NCBI RefSeq assembly: GCF_048544455.1
Contig: NC_133537.1
Span: forward strand, 313,802,238 to 313,866,237
Length of the DNA stretch: 64,000 nt
From: Silene latifolia
Lineage: Eukaryota; Streptophyta; Magnoliopsida; Caryophyllales; Caryophyllaceae
Direction of reading: 5' to 3'
The position numbers and the translations under genes are program-made. Below are positions 43,839 through 55,110 of the stretch, piece by piece. Each line of letters begins with the position of its first letter. The first letter of the stretch is position 1. The notes beneath the pieces were generated by a model. It did not search any database. It was given only the letters and a program-made list of their open reading frames with translations, and was not told the origin of the DNA.

Positions 43839-45715
43839 CAAGTACTGACAGGTGCACCCAAAACTGTAACACCTCGCAAGGGCCGAGCAATAGAAGGGGG
43901 GAAAACCCCAGGAAGCCGACTCTGAGGATCCTCAACAGGCCAAAAGACCTCCGTCTAGGAGACATTAAGATGCAGTCCAAAACGAGGGTCATCCGCCATA
44001 ATCAAATCCAAGACCTTCCCCACCTCCAAAGTATCCCCCACAATGGTGCCATCATCCAAGTACCACTCTTGCATAGTAAGGTCAAAAGTGTCCCGGATTT
44101 TGCATACTAAGGGATGCAAAACCAAAGCGAAAAGTAACGGGCCCAAAGGATCACCCTGCTGGACACCCTGACAAGACCACAAGCAATGCTCCCCATAAAA
44201 AAGATGGGCAGGGTTGGAATAACAAAACTCCACCCAACGGGAAAGAACCGGGCAGCGACGGCGGACTTCCAGAAGCATGGTCGCGCGATCAACAAGGTTG
44301 AAAGCATTCTGGAAATCAACCAGCAACATAGAAAGTCCCACCTCAGCACCCCGAGTCTCAATGAGCCGATTCAAAGCATGAAAGATAGCCTCTCCTCCAC
44401 CGGACACACCCACCCCAAACTGAAGGCCAGAAAAGTAAGAAGACAAAGAAAGACCAACCAGAAAAGCACCAACCTTAGAGACAAGCCGTCTCCAAACAGT
44501 GCCAACAGCAATCGGACGAACACCACCACCTGGTTTAACAAGCGGCGTGAGAGGAGTGCTGGTAATGTACTCACCCAGAGCAAGAGGACACCGGCCCTTA
44601 AGAAAAAGATTAACCACTCTAGTAATAGAAGTGATCAAATCATCAGAGATAACCACAGCTGCGCCACTCAAACGATCATCGGGTCTTTCAAATAAAAACC
44701 ATCCCTCCCACAAGAAGTACCGCGTGGGAAGCTCTGAATCATATCCAAAACCACTGACTAAGAGGAAACCAGAGGATGATGATCCCCAGAAAAAGGAGGC
44801 AATGTAGGAGGCGGGGCGACAGGATGCTTCTCACACAAGGCCACAAGAGTGGCATCGGAGTAGGGGGCGACCCCAGAGGAAGAAAGCACCCGAACAGCAG
44901 CAGTATAGTGACCATCACAAATCTTCCTCCGACACTGACGGAGGTTAAGCTCACTCAAATCCAGATCCTCCTCTACAGTAAATGAAGAAGGACCCTCATC
45001 CAAACACTCCTGCAACAGCTGCGACCCCCCCCCCCCCCCCAGGTACCCCCCAAGCAAGGATAGCCCTGGCAATACTCTCCTCCTAACGCTGACGCCGAAT
45101 AGGAGTCCTACACTCAAGATTACTTCGAGGAGCGAAACTCTTAAGCAGACACAGTGGTAAAACAAGCAAACGAATCCAGCGAGAGAGATCACTAGGAGAA
45201 CCAGCCACATCATCCAGGGCTCCTTTCAAAGCCTGAGCAAACCCAAGAAGACACTTAGGAGGAATGGATTTCCCGGTGCGAAGGCCCGAAGACAATAAAC
45301 GACCAACCGAAGATATAGACCACTGAACAAGCCCAACACTATCATCAGAAGAAACCGAAGTAGAAGGAGCCAAAGGTCTTAGAATACCATAAATATGAAA
45401 GCTGTAGAGGCCATCAACACACACCGGAGACATCACAATATTACCTCGACTATGCCGACATCTAGCACGAGTGGTACCGGTTTTAAAGCATACCCCACAC
45501 AACCAAAGCCCCATCCGCTTCAAAGTACTCTCGGCATTAGAGAAGACAGCCAGACTATCAACAAGAGTTTGACGCGTAAGCTCTAAAGCACCATCATGAC
45601 AATGCCGGACCTGAAAATGTTTCTGCCATGCAGCCTTTGTAAGGCCTTTACCAAACCCATCCGGACACGCATGTAGACTCGAAAAAGGACAATGAAACCG
45701 TACAAGTTTAGGCAT
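43839..45715 (-). pseudogene. Non-LTR-type reverse transcriptase domain gene with N-terminal zinc-finger-like region, split by the chromovirus
   Basis: From the ATG at 45715 (MPKLVRFHCPFSSLHACP) the frame shows Cys/His pairs (WQKHFQVRHCH; WLCGVCFKTG) and reaches a stop at 45081. Further frames carry LNLRQCRRKICDGHYTAAV and, near 44745-44700, SFPRGTSCGRDG. The RT palm (43955-44713) has MLLVDFQNAFNLVD (motif A), GVQQGDPLGPLLFAL (motif B) and EWYLDDGTIVGD (motif C, near 44051-44062). A TAG follows LHLNVS, but the frame goes on with TEVFWPVEDP to the insertion point. The layout fits a plant family of RT-domain proteins known to me from sequence only. Stops, shifts and a 14-base C tract (45026-45039) make it a pseudogene. 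Confidence 0.8.
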
Positions 45716-46632
45716 GAAGGAACACACCACCAACCTGAACCAAAAACTATAGAGCCACCAACAACATGACAGGTAGCAATCGCATGTAGATGACCGGAGA
45801 AGACATAAACCCCAACCACACCACACACACACACGACAAACACCCAAGCCACAAAAGAAGGGTTGGCAACGTATTGCCACTGAACCACCAGAGAGAGCCA
45901 CGGGCAGCATCAAACGCCGATAAAACCAGTAACAAGGCGGCAAGAAGCAAAACACCGGTTGTTAAAGCATTAAAAAAAACCGAGAAAAGGAAAGAAGAGG
46001 AAGAAAACAGACTGGAGGGCAAAGGGCAGCAGCAACGACGGCTAGGGCAGGGTCACTCCGACGTGGCAAGGGCAGGGTCACTCCGACGTGATCAGAAAAG
46101 GCAACCCAGACACGCCAACAACAACACAAATGCCGAAAACCCAAAGATGTCGAAAACCCACAACCCACTACCTTTCCCACAGCAACCTCAATAGCAGGAG
46201 AAAAGGGACACGCCTGAACCCTAGAGTTGGCCGGAACCCTAGAAAGGCCGTCAAAAAACAGGACGAGAAAACGAAAAAAAAAAAACGAGTGTAAAGAAAC
46301 CTGCAAAGGGAACCAAACCAGACGACAACCACCACTGTGATGACGGCAGAGGACGTCCGACGAGGGAGGTGGCAGGACTACCACAGACAACCTCCGGTAA
46401 GCAATACAATGGTCGAAAAATCTGGAAAAAAACGACCAAGCAGGAAACCTAATCTGTAAACGCAAATAAGGAACAGCACAACCCACGTTTTGATCGACGG
46501 CGACGTGAGGTTGCCGGCGCAGGTTAGGGTTGACGTTGGCGACGTGAGGTGGCCAATGGTGGGTGTGATGACGTGCGCAGATGGTGCCCTAATGTTGATC
46601 GCTCAAATCGCCCTCCCCTCTCCTCTCTCTAA
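45716..46632 (-). other. Region upstream of the RT relic, no gene supported
   Basis: Open frames exist on both strands (for example 45962-46486 minus) but they overlap, are compositionally biased and resemble nothing I know. It may be the 5' leader or an intron of the RT gene. It is more GC-rich than the rest of the window. Confidence 0.45.
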
Positions 46633-46900
46633 AATAATTATTATTGTTGTTGTTGCTGTTGTTGTTGTTGTTGTTGTTGTTATTATTATTATTATTATTG
46701 CTATTACTACAACTACTACTACTATTATTATCATTATTATTATTACGGCTGCTACTACTGCTGCTATACTACTACTACTATTATTATCATTATTATTATT
46801 ATTATTATTACGGCTGCTACTACTGCTGCTGCTGCTGCTGCTGCCACCACCACCACCACCACCACCACTACTATTATCATTATTATTATTATTACGGCTG

Positions 46901-46936
<36 letters not shown>

Positions 46937-46963
46937 CTACGGCGGCCACTACTACTACTACTA

Positions 46964-46994
<31 letters not shown>

Positions 46995-46997
46995 AAG
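46633..46997 (+). repeat. Complex trinucleotide microsatellite (about 365 bp)
   Basis: Successive runs of TTG, TTA, CTA, TTA, GCT, CAC, TTA, CTA, CGA, CTA and finally AAG triplets, almost all kept in one register. Because the register is preserved, frames through it translate as homopolymers; none is likely to be a gene. Confidence 0.97.
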
Positions 46998-47824
46998 ATT
47001 ACTAAATTAAGATTAATACTAGTAATTATACTAATTTGAATGATTAACTAGGTAGCCACCATGAACCACAGTACACCATCAATTTTATTAGGTGAAATAA
47101 TAGAGCACTGATTTGCATATATCATCCTGATTTGATTAGGTAGCCACCACGAAGCAACAACAATCCTAATTTTATTAATTAGATAAATAAAAATCGACAG
47201 GCGGTCCTAATTTCATCTTTAACCAACAAATAAAATTTGATTGATTAATTAAAACTCAAAAATTAATATTAATAATTGATAAACAAGTAAATTAATTTAT
47301 TATTTGATAAATTAGAATCCATCTTGTAAGTTTTAAATCATTTGAGCAATTAAATTAAGTTTTGGGGAAAAATATTGATTCAAGAGTCCATTTGGTTCAG
47401 TTTTAGGTGAAAAGGGTACAAACTAGAACGTTTATAAAAAGGTGTATCTGAAAGATTAAAGTTCGTATATGAAAAACAATTAGGTATTAATAGTAGTAAT
47501 ATTAAAATTAACAATGTTATTAATAATATTATTAATAATTAATGTTCATATTCATATTAATAATATTATTAGTAATATTATTAATTTTATTAATATGAAT
47601 ATTATTGATTTTAATAACTATAATATCCAAAATGATAACAATAATGAGGATCATTAATTAATAATAAAATAATAATAATAATAATAATAACAATAATAAT
47701 AATAACAATAAAATAATTATAATTATAATAATAAATAAATAAATAAATAAATAATATTAAAAATATTAATAAAAACTATTAAGTTTAAGATGTGCAAAAT
47801 TGAAATGGCCTGAATTTAGTGGAT
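46998..47824. other. AT-rich interval with (TAA)n and (AAAT)n simple repeats
   Basis: No coding motif. Alternating ATTAAT-type sequence near 47500-47620, TAA/ACAATA repeats at about 47665-47720 and AAAT repeats at 47730-47755. Confidence 0.7.
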
Positions 47825-47944
47825 CTGAACTGAACTGAGCTGAACTGAACTGAACTGAGCTGAACTGAACTGAATAGAGCTGAGTTGAACTGAACTGAGC
47901 TTAACTGAACTGAATAGAGCTGAACTGAACTGAAGTGAGCTGAA
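47825..47944 (+). repeat. CTGAA pentanucleotide minisatellite
   Basis: About 24 units of CTGAA with regular CTGAG and occasional ATAGAG variants, giving a higher-order pattern of 10-20 bp (CTGAACTGAACTGAG). Confidence 0.93.
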
Positions 47945-48245
47945 AATAAGCCAGAAAGAACAGGGCCATAGTGTTGGTAGTTATTATTGTTTATGATGTA
48001 TTGATTTTTATAGTGTTATTGAAAGATGACGAGGAGATGACGTTAGAATATTGTTCTTACGTTGTGAGTTTTGTGAGTTGTGTTAGTTGGTTTGTTTGTT
48101 GGAATATTGTTTGGGTTGATGTTGGTGTGGTATGATAGAGTGGTGGTGTTTGTATTGGGGTTGTGGTAGTATCGTGGTAGATATTGTTTGGTGGAAGGTA
48201 TTGAGGTGAATTTTGGGTATAAAGTTCATTTAAGGAGGAGAAGAT
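47945..48245 (+). other. G/T-rich interval ending in a polypurine-like tract
   Basis: No gene seen. The end TTAAGGAGGAGAAGAT just before 48246 looks like a polypurine tract, so this may be the 3' end of an LTR element interior. Confidence 0.45.
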
Positions 48246-48790
48246 TGTAATACCCATCTTTTTTTAAAAATAAAGTCAAAGTCAACGCCAATAGAAATCA
48301 AAGTCAAACCCGAGTCAAAGTGGTGTTAAGGTTGGAAGTATTGTAGAGAAAGGTCGAATAAGATTGGATTGGACGCGCATATTGGTCATATGTAGTTGAA
48401 TTTGCAAACCCGTAACAAAAGCTTGAATTACACAACTGACATGCTCGACATATGCGCGACCAACGTTCGCGAATTTCCTGAAGTGTTGTGTTTTAAAAAG
48501 ACTTATTAGGGAAACAGTTTTCGCATAGATTTTATATAAGTTGTCTTTCAACCTATCATGCTTTATTTTCTCTCCTAAAACTTTATTTTCTCCCTCAAAA
48601 AGAAAGAAAATTTCAATACTTTGGGATCGTTTTTACTCATTTGGAGGTTTAGCAAGTTGGATTTGGGGTTGTTGTAAGTCATCTACTCTTATAAAACATT
48701 TTGAATGTGTTTTACTTACATGTGAACTTCCTGTAGTTAAATTGTGATATTACTTGGTTACATTAAACTACAAATTAAAAAAGATATAAT
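48246..48790 (+). mobile_element. Possible start of a Ty3-type LTR
   Basis: TGTAATACCCATC directly after a polypurine-like tract, followed by repeated AAAGTCAA words. No second LTR or clear end is visible, so extent is a guess. Confidence 0.4.
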
Positions 48791-49696
48791 ATCAACAATA
48801 AGTCTAACTTGCTGCTATTTATTATGGATAAATGCCATAAATTTTCACTACAATTGGCTTTAGGACAATTTGAGGTTGCCACATGCATGTTTTGGGTTGG
48901 GTCGAGTTGGGTTTGGGGTAGGATCGTGATGGAAGGTGGGCGGGGCCAGGCTTCTTCATGGTTGACCTCGACCCTGATATGTGAATTTAGTATTGGGCTG
49001 AGCTGAAAACTTCTTGAACCTTGTCCGACCTAGTAAGGAAACGGGTTGGTCCGGCTTGTAGAATGATCAAAAGCCCCTATGGGCGGATCCGACTAACCCA
49101 CACCATTGGCTAGCTTTAGATGATCCACTTAGATGTATAATGACTAATTTTACACATCACTACAAAGTAAACTACCAATACGTTTTTTTAACTTTACATC
49201 CACGTAATTACTTTTGTATTTTTTAAATTTTATGTATAAAAAGTATCAACAAATTAAATGCGAAAGGGTGGTGATAAACCTCGTGCCTCATTTGACAAAA
49301 AAGAAGAAGAAGAGAAACCTACCCGATCCCTGAATTTACGTCTTTTAACTTTACACCCATTGCTTTTTTTTTAAAGGGATGCCCCTAAGTTCTATTATAT
49401 CGTGTTCTTATTGACTATGTTCGTTAACTTACTTTATAAGCTAATCTATTAATCACTCGTTAATCAATCCAATTACTATTAGCCCACTCATTTACCTAAT
49501 ATGTTACTCAATTACTCACTAAACAACTAAATAACCCAGAAACCTACATGACAATCCATGAATCCTAGCTGAAAATCCAACAAACTTCCGGTATCATTTT
49601 ATGTTTTATACACGAGGTTTAAATTTGTAGTTTATGCTCGTGAAATATGACTTGAGAAAGAGAGATTATTAACGAAAAGCAAAAGATCATAATAAG
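48791..49696. other. Interval with nothing recognised
   Basis: About 900 bp of mixed composition; short frames only, no terminal repeats or tandem arrays. Confidence 0.5.
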
Positions 49697-49786
49697 TGTA
49701 ATACCGCGGATTTCTGAGTATAGTGAACTCGGTCGAATAGGCTGTACTCTACCGAATGGGTCATCGGGTGTTTTGAGGTAGGTTAC
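49697..49786 (+). mobile_element. LTR-start fragment related to the chromovirus family
   Basis: TGTAATACCGCGG, then GTACTCTACCGA-like words, resembling the first 90 bp of the chromovirus LTR (TGTAATACTACGG, GTACTCTATCGAG) but more diverged. It is cut at 49787 by an LTR in the opposite orientation. Confidence 0.6.
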
Positions 49787-50066
49787 TGTGACACCCCCAT
49801 ACTCCAAGTGCCCTTCCAGGACCACTCAGGTATAGAAACATCACCATCTCGGTTACCCAAGGCGATGATAATCAAATGACAATGAAGAAACATAATTTAA
49901 ATAGCAATACGGTTTAAAGTGATTACATGTTCAAATCCAAAACAAATAAAAGTACGATACAAGTTCTCAAAATCCAAATGTCTCAAACAACTAAAGTATA
50001 ACAGCGGAAGACTCTAAACTGCTCGTGGTGACTCATCCCAGCTATCCCAAAAGCATCATATCAAAC
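49787..50066 (-). mobile_element. 3'-end fragment of a chromovirus-family LTR
   Basis: Starts TGTGACACCCCCATAC on the plus strand, the complement of the family's LTR end, and follows the solo LTR at 3533 for about 280 bp. It is then cut by the Tat LTR that begins at 50067. Confidence 0.88.
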
Positions 50067-52494
50067 TGTAGATACCTCATTTCTGCACCTCTCGCAAACC
50101 ACCCGGTGATGATTGGGCCGCATGTTTGCTACGCGGAACGATTTGTGACAGTTCGTAAGTTTATCGTCAAGTGATTGCTAAAATACTAATGTCTACCTCT
50201 TAGTTGTCATCTACGTGCCGATACGGTCGTTTTGACAGTAATTAGAGTACATTTGGAGTCCGGGCCTAAAACCGTCTTCATTTTCTGATAACCATTAAAT
50301 CCCGAGTCAGAATGTTCTGGAATGTTCCGGATATTTCTATTCCATATTTCATAAATATTTCACAATCTTTATCCTTTGGTAAACAATTTCCCGTAATATT
50401 CACATAAAATATTAAGGAAAACCGAAATATTCCGTTCTACCATAACTCAAACACGGAAATCTTTCTTCCGCGGGAGGAAACCCCTTGGGAATAGACGCAG
50501 CAGGTGTTGCACCTCTTCCAAGAGACATCGTGACTGCTGCGCCTCTTCCCAGGTCCTTTTCTGCGTAATTTTCGTATCTTTTTTCATATCTTTCCAAGAT
50601 TCACTTCCAAAGACTCTCCGAAACCCTAATCCCTTCACGTGATTAGTATAAATAGGAGCCTTCGCTCCTCATATTTCTCATGCGAGTGTCCGCCCTTCTT
50701 TTCTCCCTTTGCATTCTAGACCTTCGTTCTTACTTTTTGGCGTCTACGTGCTTGAACATTCGACCACGTAAGCTCGGATCCTTCTGAGTACCAGCCTCGT
50801 TTGCATGACCGACCAATTTGACCAACTCCACATCAATCAGTTTAATTAACTTAAATCGTTTTCCTCTTACGAGGGCACTTTCATATTTGCATTATAGTTC
50901 GAGTCGAGCATCACTAAAACATAAACTTAGTCCTCTCGTTTCGTCAAACATGTAAGTCTGAGGGTGTAAATCCTTCTTTTATTTATTGTTGTTTACTCTT
51001 TTGTATCATCTTTAATGTAAGGTTTATGTCGAAAATACCAATGAATACCGATTTCTAAAACCGTGCTTTAAAACCTCTTTTTACGGATTTTCAGAAGACA
51101 AACCATCGAGAAAGGACGCAGCAACTGTTGCGCCTCTTCGAAGGGACGCAGCACCTGCTGCGCCTCTTCGTGAGGCTGCCGCAGATTCTCGCTTCCTTTC
51201 TTCTTCCTTAAATCCTCTCGTAATTCGTTCGTCAAAATTTGTTTCGTTCGTTTCCTGTTAATTCTTTGACGTAATAGCTTATCATCTCACATGTATATTA
51301 TTTATCATTCATTCACATGTTTAATTCGTCATTAAATTCGACTTAAGTCCCTTATAATCTGATATTTGCGGGTTTTTGTCATTAAATTCAATCCGGGTTG
51401 TAGGAATTCGATTTGTTCATATCGGGTTTCTGGAATTCGACCTTTGACATATTTTCATCTATTTATTGTCATATTCATCGCATGTTCGTCATTAATTCGT
51501 CATGTTTAATTTGTTTTGTTCACCCATGTCACTAATCAATCATTCTTTCATGTAAATAATTCGTTTGCATTCATCTCATCCATGTTTTATTGCTTTTATG
51601 AACATTAATCATATGCAAATAACCTGATGATCACTTCCATCCGAGTAAATATATTAATCAATCATTAAATCACCAATTTACATTAACGATTTGCAGTTCC
51701 GGCTTCACAGCCAGAACTCACCCTTGGAACAGACGCGGCAACTGCTGCGCCTCTTCCAAAGGGCGATCTCTCTTGCTGTTGTTCGAAATGATTTCGTCTC
51801 GAACTCCGTTGTTGCCTGACCTAGTTTAATTAGCTTACGTATAATCACCTATTATTCGTATTATCACCTTCTGACTTATTCGTTAATTTATTCTTTATTC
51901 ATTTTTTTCCAAATTATCCATTTTGAAGGTATTTTCGACATAAATCGCCTAATCCACTGTAATTATTGTAATTTTTATTATCGTAATTTTCCTATTGTAT
52001 TTATCATTGAATTTTGTATCATTTGTATGTTTTCACATGTAATTGAACATTAAATCCTACCTCGACATTAATTGTTTACTAATTACGTGTTCACCGACTT
52101 AGCCTAATTCTCACATGTTAGGATTAAAACTTGGATGTTGCATTGCATGCATATAATCGACGATATATCGAGTATAGACAATTTCCCTAATCATTAGTAG
52201 AGGCCGCTATCGAGGCGGGCGGGATTAGGTGTTCGATCAAAAGAGCTTCCTAATACGTACCCTCACCCCTTACTCCAGATCTCTGTGAACATCCGTGTTC
52301 ATTGGCATCCACGAGAGTCATTCTAGACATAGAATGCTAAGGGTAACAATTGCTTGGTGTTCATGTCTCTACTTTGTGTCTTGACATGGCACGAAGTATT
52401 CGAACGGTTCCAATTTCCCATAAAAATTGGTGGCGACTCCAACAAAAATGCAAACGCTTGTTCTCTTCCTCCCAAGCGCCCCCGTGAGCCCCCC
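50067..52494 (+). mobile_element. LTR A of the Tat array
   Basis: TGTAGATACCTCATTTC start. The last few dozen bases, including the terminal GTCCACA, are missing where LTR B begins directly. TATA box at 50647-50656. GCAGC-rich motifs near 50500, 51115 and 51730. Confidence 0.85.
50647..50656 (+). promoter_or_regulatory. TATA box of LTR A
   Basis: TATAAATAGG followed by AGCCTTCG and, further on, GCGAGTGTCCGCCC; conserved in LTRs B and C. Confidence 0.7.
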
Positions 52495-55090
52495 TGTAGA
52501 CACCTCGTTTCTGCACCTCCCGCAAACCACCCGGTGATGATTGGGCCGCATGTTTGGTACGCGGAACGATTTGTGACAGTTCGTAAGATTATCGTCAAGT
52601 GATTGCTCAAATATTGATGTCTACCTCTTAAATGTCATCTACGCGCCGATACGGTCGTTTTGACAGTAATTAGAGTACATTTGGAGTCCGGGTCAAAAAC
52701 CGTCTTCATTTCCTAAAACCGTCAAATCCCGAGTCAAAAGCAATGTGCTTGTCTACCTAAGGTTAGGATGTCATAAAATGTTGAGATTATATCTCATTTT
52801 GAGTCTCATATCACTTCATTAGGCTAAACATAAAGTTTACATTACAAAATGTGCATTTCATTTAGCTAAAATGACAACCCGATCTTTAGGCCCATTTTAC
52901 GAGGTCATAACAACTTTTTTGGGTCAGGCCTATTTCACATAAAGTTCTAGATCTCTTTCTTAGCTTTCCAACGCCACCGAAATCACCTTAATCCGAGTCT
53001 TGTAGAGAAAGTTATGCCTAAAATACGACAGGCTGTCAAACGCGTTTTCTACGCGCAAAGAAACCTACCCGGGAAAGGACGCAACAAGTGCTGCGCCTCT
53101 TCCAAGGGACGCAGCTCTGCTGCGCCTTTTCCCAGGGTTTTCTTTTTGTCCAAGTTTCCGTGTTTTAACCTAAGTCGGTTGTTTCCGGATCTTTCCTTCC
53201 GTATCCTACTCTTACCATAATTCCGTCGCGTGATTAGTATAAATAGGAGCCTTCGTTCCTCATATTTCTCACGCGAGTGTCCGCCCTTCTCTTCTCCCTT
53301 TGCATTCTAGACTTTGTTCTTACTAATTGGCGCCTACGTGCTTGGACTTCCGACCACGTAAGCTCGGATCTTTCCGGTACCCGACCTCTCCGTTGCATGA
53401 CCGACCAATTTGACCAACTACACTCAATCAACTTAATTTAATCAATCGTTTTCCTCTTACGAGGGCACTCTCTTTGCATTCGCGTCGAGCATTCACTAGT
53501 CGATATCTTAGTTCATCTCGTTCCGTCAACATGTAAGTCTGAGGGTGTAATAATTCTCTTTATTTATTGTATATTTATTCATGATCATCATTGTAAGGTT
53601 TATGTCGAAAATACCTCATTAAAACCGATTTCTAAAACCGTCTTTAAAACCTTTTCTTACGGATTTTTAAGATCGACGATCGAGAAAAGACGCAAGAATC
53701 TTTGCGCCTCCTCGAAGGGAGTTTAGTTCTGCCGCGCCTCTTCGTGAGGCCGCCATGATTCTCGCTTCTTTTCTTCTTCTTCGTCCTCTGTAATTTTTGT
53801 CTTGCTTTTATTTTGTTCGTTTGATTAACTCTTCGTTCACATGATAGCATAATTAATCACATGTATATATTTCATCATTCATTCACATGTTTAATTCATC
53901 TAATCCGACTTAAATCCCAAGTAATTCATATTTGCGGGTTTTCGTCATTTAATATTCAATTCGGGTTTTAGAAATTCAATTCGTTCATATTGAGTTTCTG
54001 GGATTCATCGTTGATATATTTTCATCTGTTTATTCATTAATTCGTCATCATTCATTATGTTTAGTCTAATTAATTTGTTTAGTTAGTTTGTTAATTCGTT
54101 CATTAATCGTTCATCCATGTAATTAATTCATCTTAATTCCGTCTCATCCATGTTTTTCTTGTTTTTATGACCCATTCACATGTTAAATAACTCGTTAATC
54201 ACTTTCATCCGAGTAATTATTTTAATCCATCATTAAATTTATCAATCGACATTAACGGCTTGCAAATACGGCTTCACACGACGGAACCGAGCCGGGGAGG
54301 AAGACGCAGGCGTCTCTGCGCCTATCCCAAAGGACGCACTCTTGCTTTGTTCGGGTTGAGTTCGTCATCCTCGAACTCGTTTCGCTTTGACCTAGTTTAA
54401 TTAGTCTACGTATTTACTAACTAATATCCGTATTATCACCTTCTAATTCCTGTTCGTTAAATTATTCTTTTATTCTTTCTTTTTTTATTTCTTTTTCTCA
54501 AATTATCCGTTTTAAAGGTATTTTCGACATAAATCGCCTATTCTGTTGTAATTAATGTAATTTTCATTATTGTAATTTATAATTATTGCTCTTCTTTTAT
54601 TGTTTGTATGTTTTCACAAGTAAATCTACATTAAATCCAACTTCGACATTCATTGTATGATTAAATTACATGTTTCACCGACCTAGTATTAATTCTTCAC
54701 ATGCTAGGATTAATCTAATGGATGTTGCATTGCATGCATATAGCCGACGATATATCGAGTACAAATAACTTCCCTAATCATTAGTAGAGGCCGCTATCGA
54801 GGCGGGCGGGATTAGGTGTTCGATCAAAAGAGCTTCCTAATACGTACCCTCACCCTTACCCGGATCTCCGTGAGCACCCGTGTTCATTGGCATCCACGAG
54901 AGTCATTCTAGACATAGAATGCTAAGGGTAACGATTGCTTAGTGTTCATGTCACTACTTTGTGTCTTGACATGACACGAGGTATTCGAACGGTTCCAATT
55001 TCCCATAAAAATTGGTGGCGACTCCATACAAAATGCAAACGCTTGTTTTCGCTTCTCACCAAAAGCGCCCCGGCGCGCCCCGTCTCCACG
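52495..55090 (+). mobile_element. LTR B of the Tat array (5' LTR of the central element)
   Basis: TGTAGACACCTCG start to a CTCCACG end, followed by the primer site. TATA box TATAAATAGG at 53238-53247. Non-coding; motif clusters of the GCAGC type near 53080, 53690 and 54300. Confidence 0.9.
53238..53247 (+). promoter_or_regulatory. TATA box of LTR B
   Basis: TATAAATAGG in the conserved context also seen at 50647 and 62073. Confidence 0.7.
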
Positions 55091-55091
55091 A

Positions 55092-55110
55092 TTTGGCGAC
55101 TCTACTGGGA
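55092..55110 (+). promoter_or_regulatory. Primer-binding site of the central Tat element
   Basis: TTTGGCGACTCTACTGGGA just after LTR B; matches the site at 7582-7600 (minus) and 63937. Confidence 0.85.

Noticed and set aside
44186..44695. A 169-codon plus-strand frame over the RT palm
   Set aside because: Antisense shadow of the RT domain, whose motifs A, B and C are on the minus strand.
45026..45039. A 14-base C run as a functional quadruplex
   Set aside because: A single uninterrupted run in a decayed coding region; more likely slippage or a sequencing problem than a structured element.
45962..46486. A 174-codon minus-strand frame rich in Phe, Ser and Val
   Set aside because: No recognisable domain, overlapping frames of similar length on the other strand, and position upstream of the RT relic; more likely leader or intron DNA.
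46490..47039. Overlapping frames coding for poly-Leu, poly-Tyr, poly-Ile and poly-Val proteins
   Set aside because: They are translations of the trinucleotide microsatellite in different frames and on both strands, not genes.
50067..52494. LTR A as an independent solo LTR with TSD
   Set aside because: Its 3' end lacks the terminal GTCCACA and runs directly into LTR B, and no matching 5-bp duplication could be found, so an array or truncation is the safer reading.
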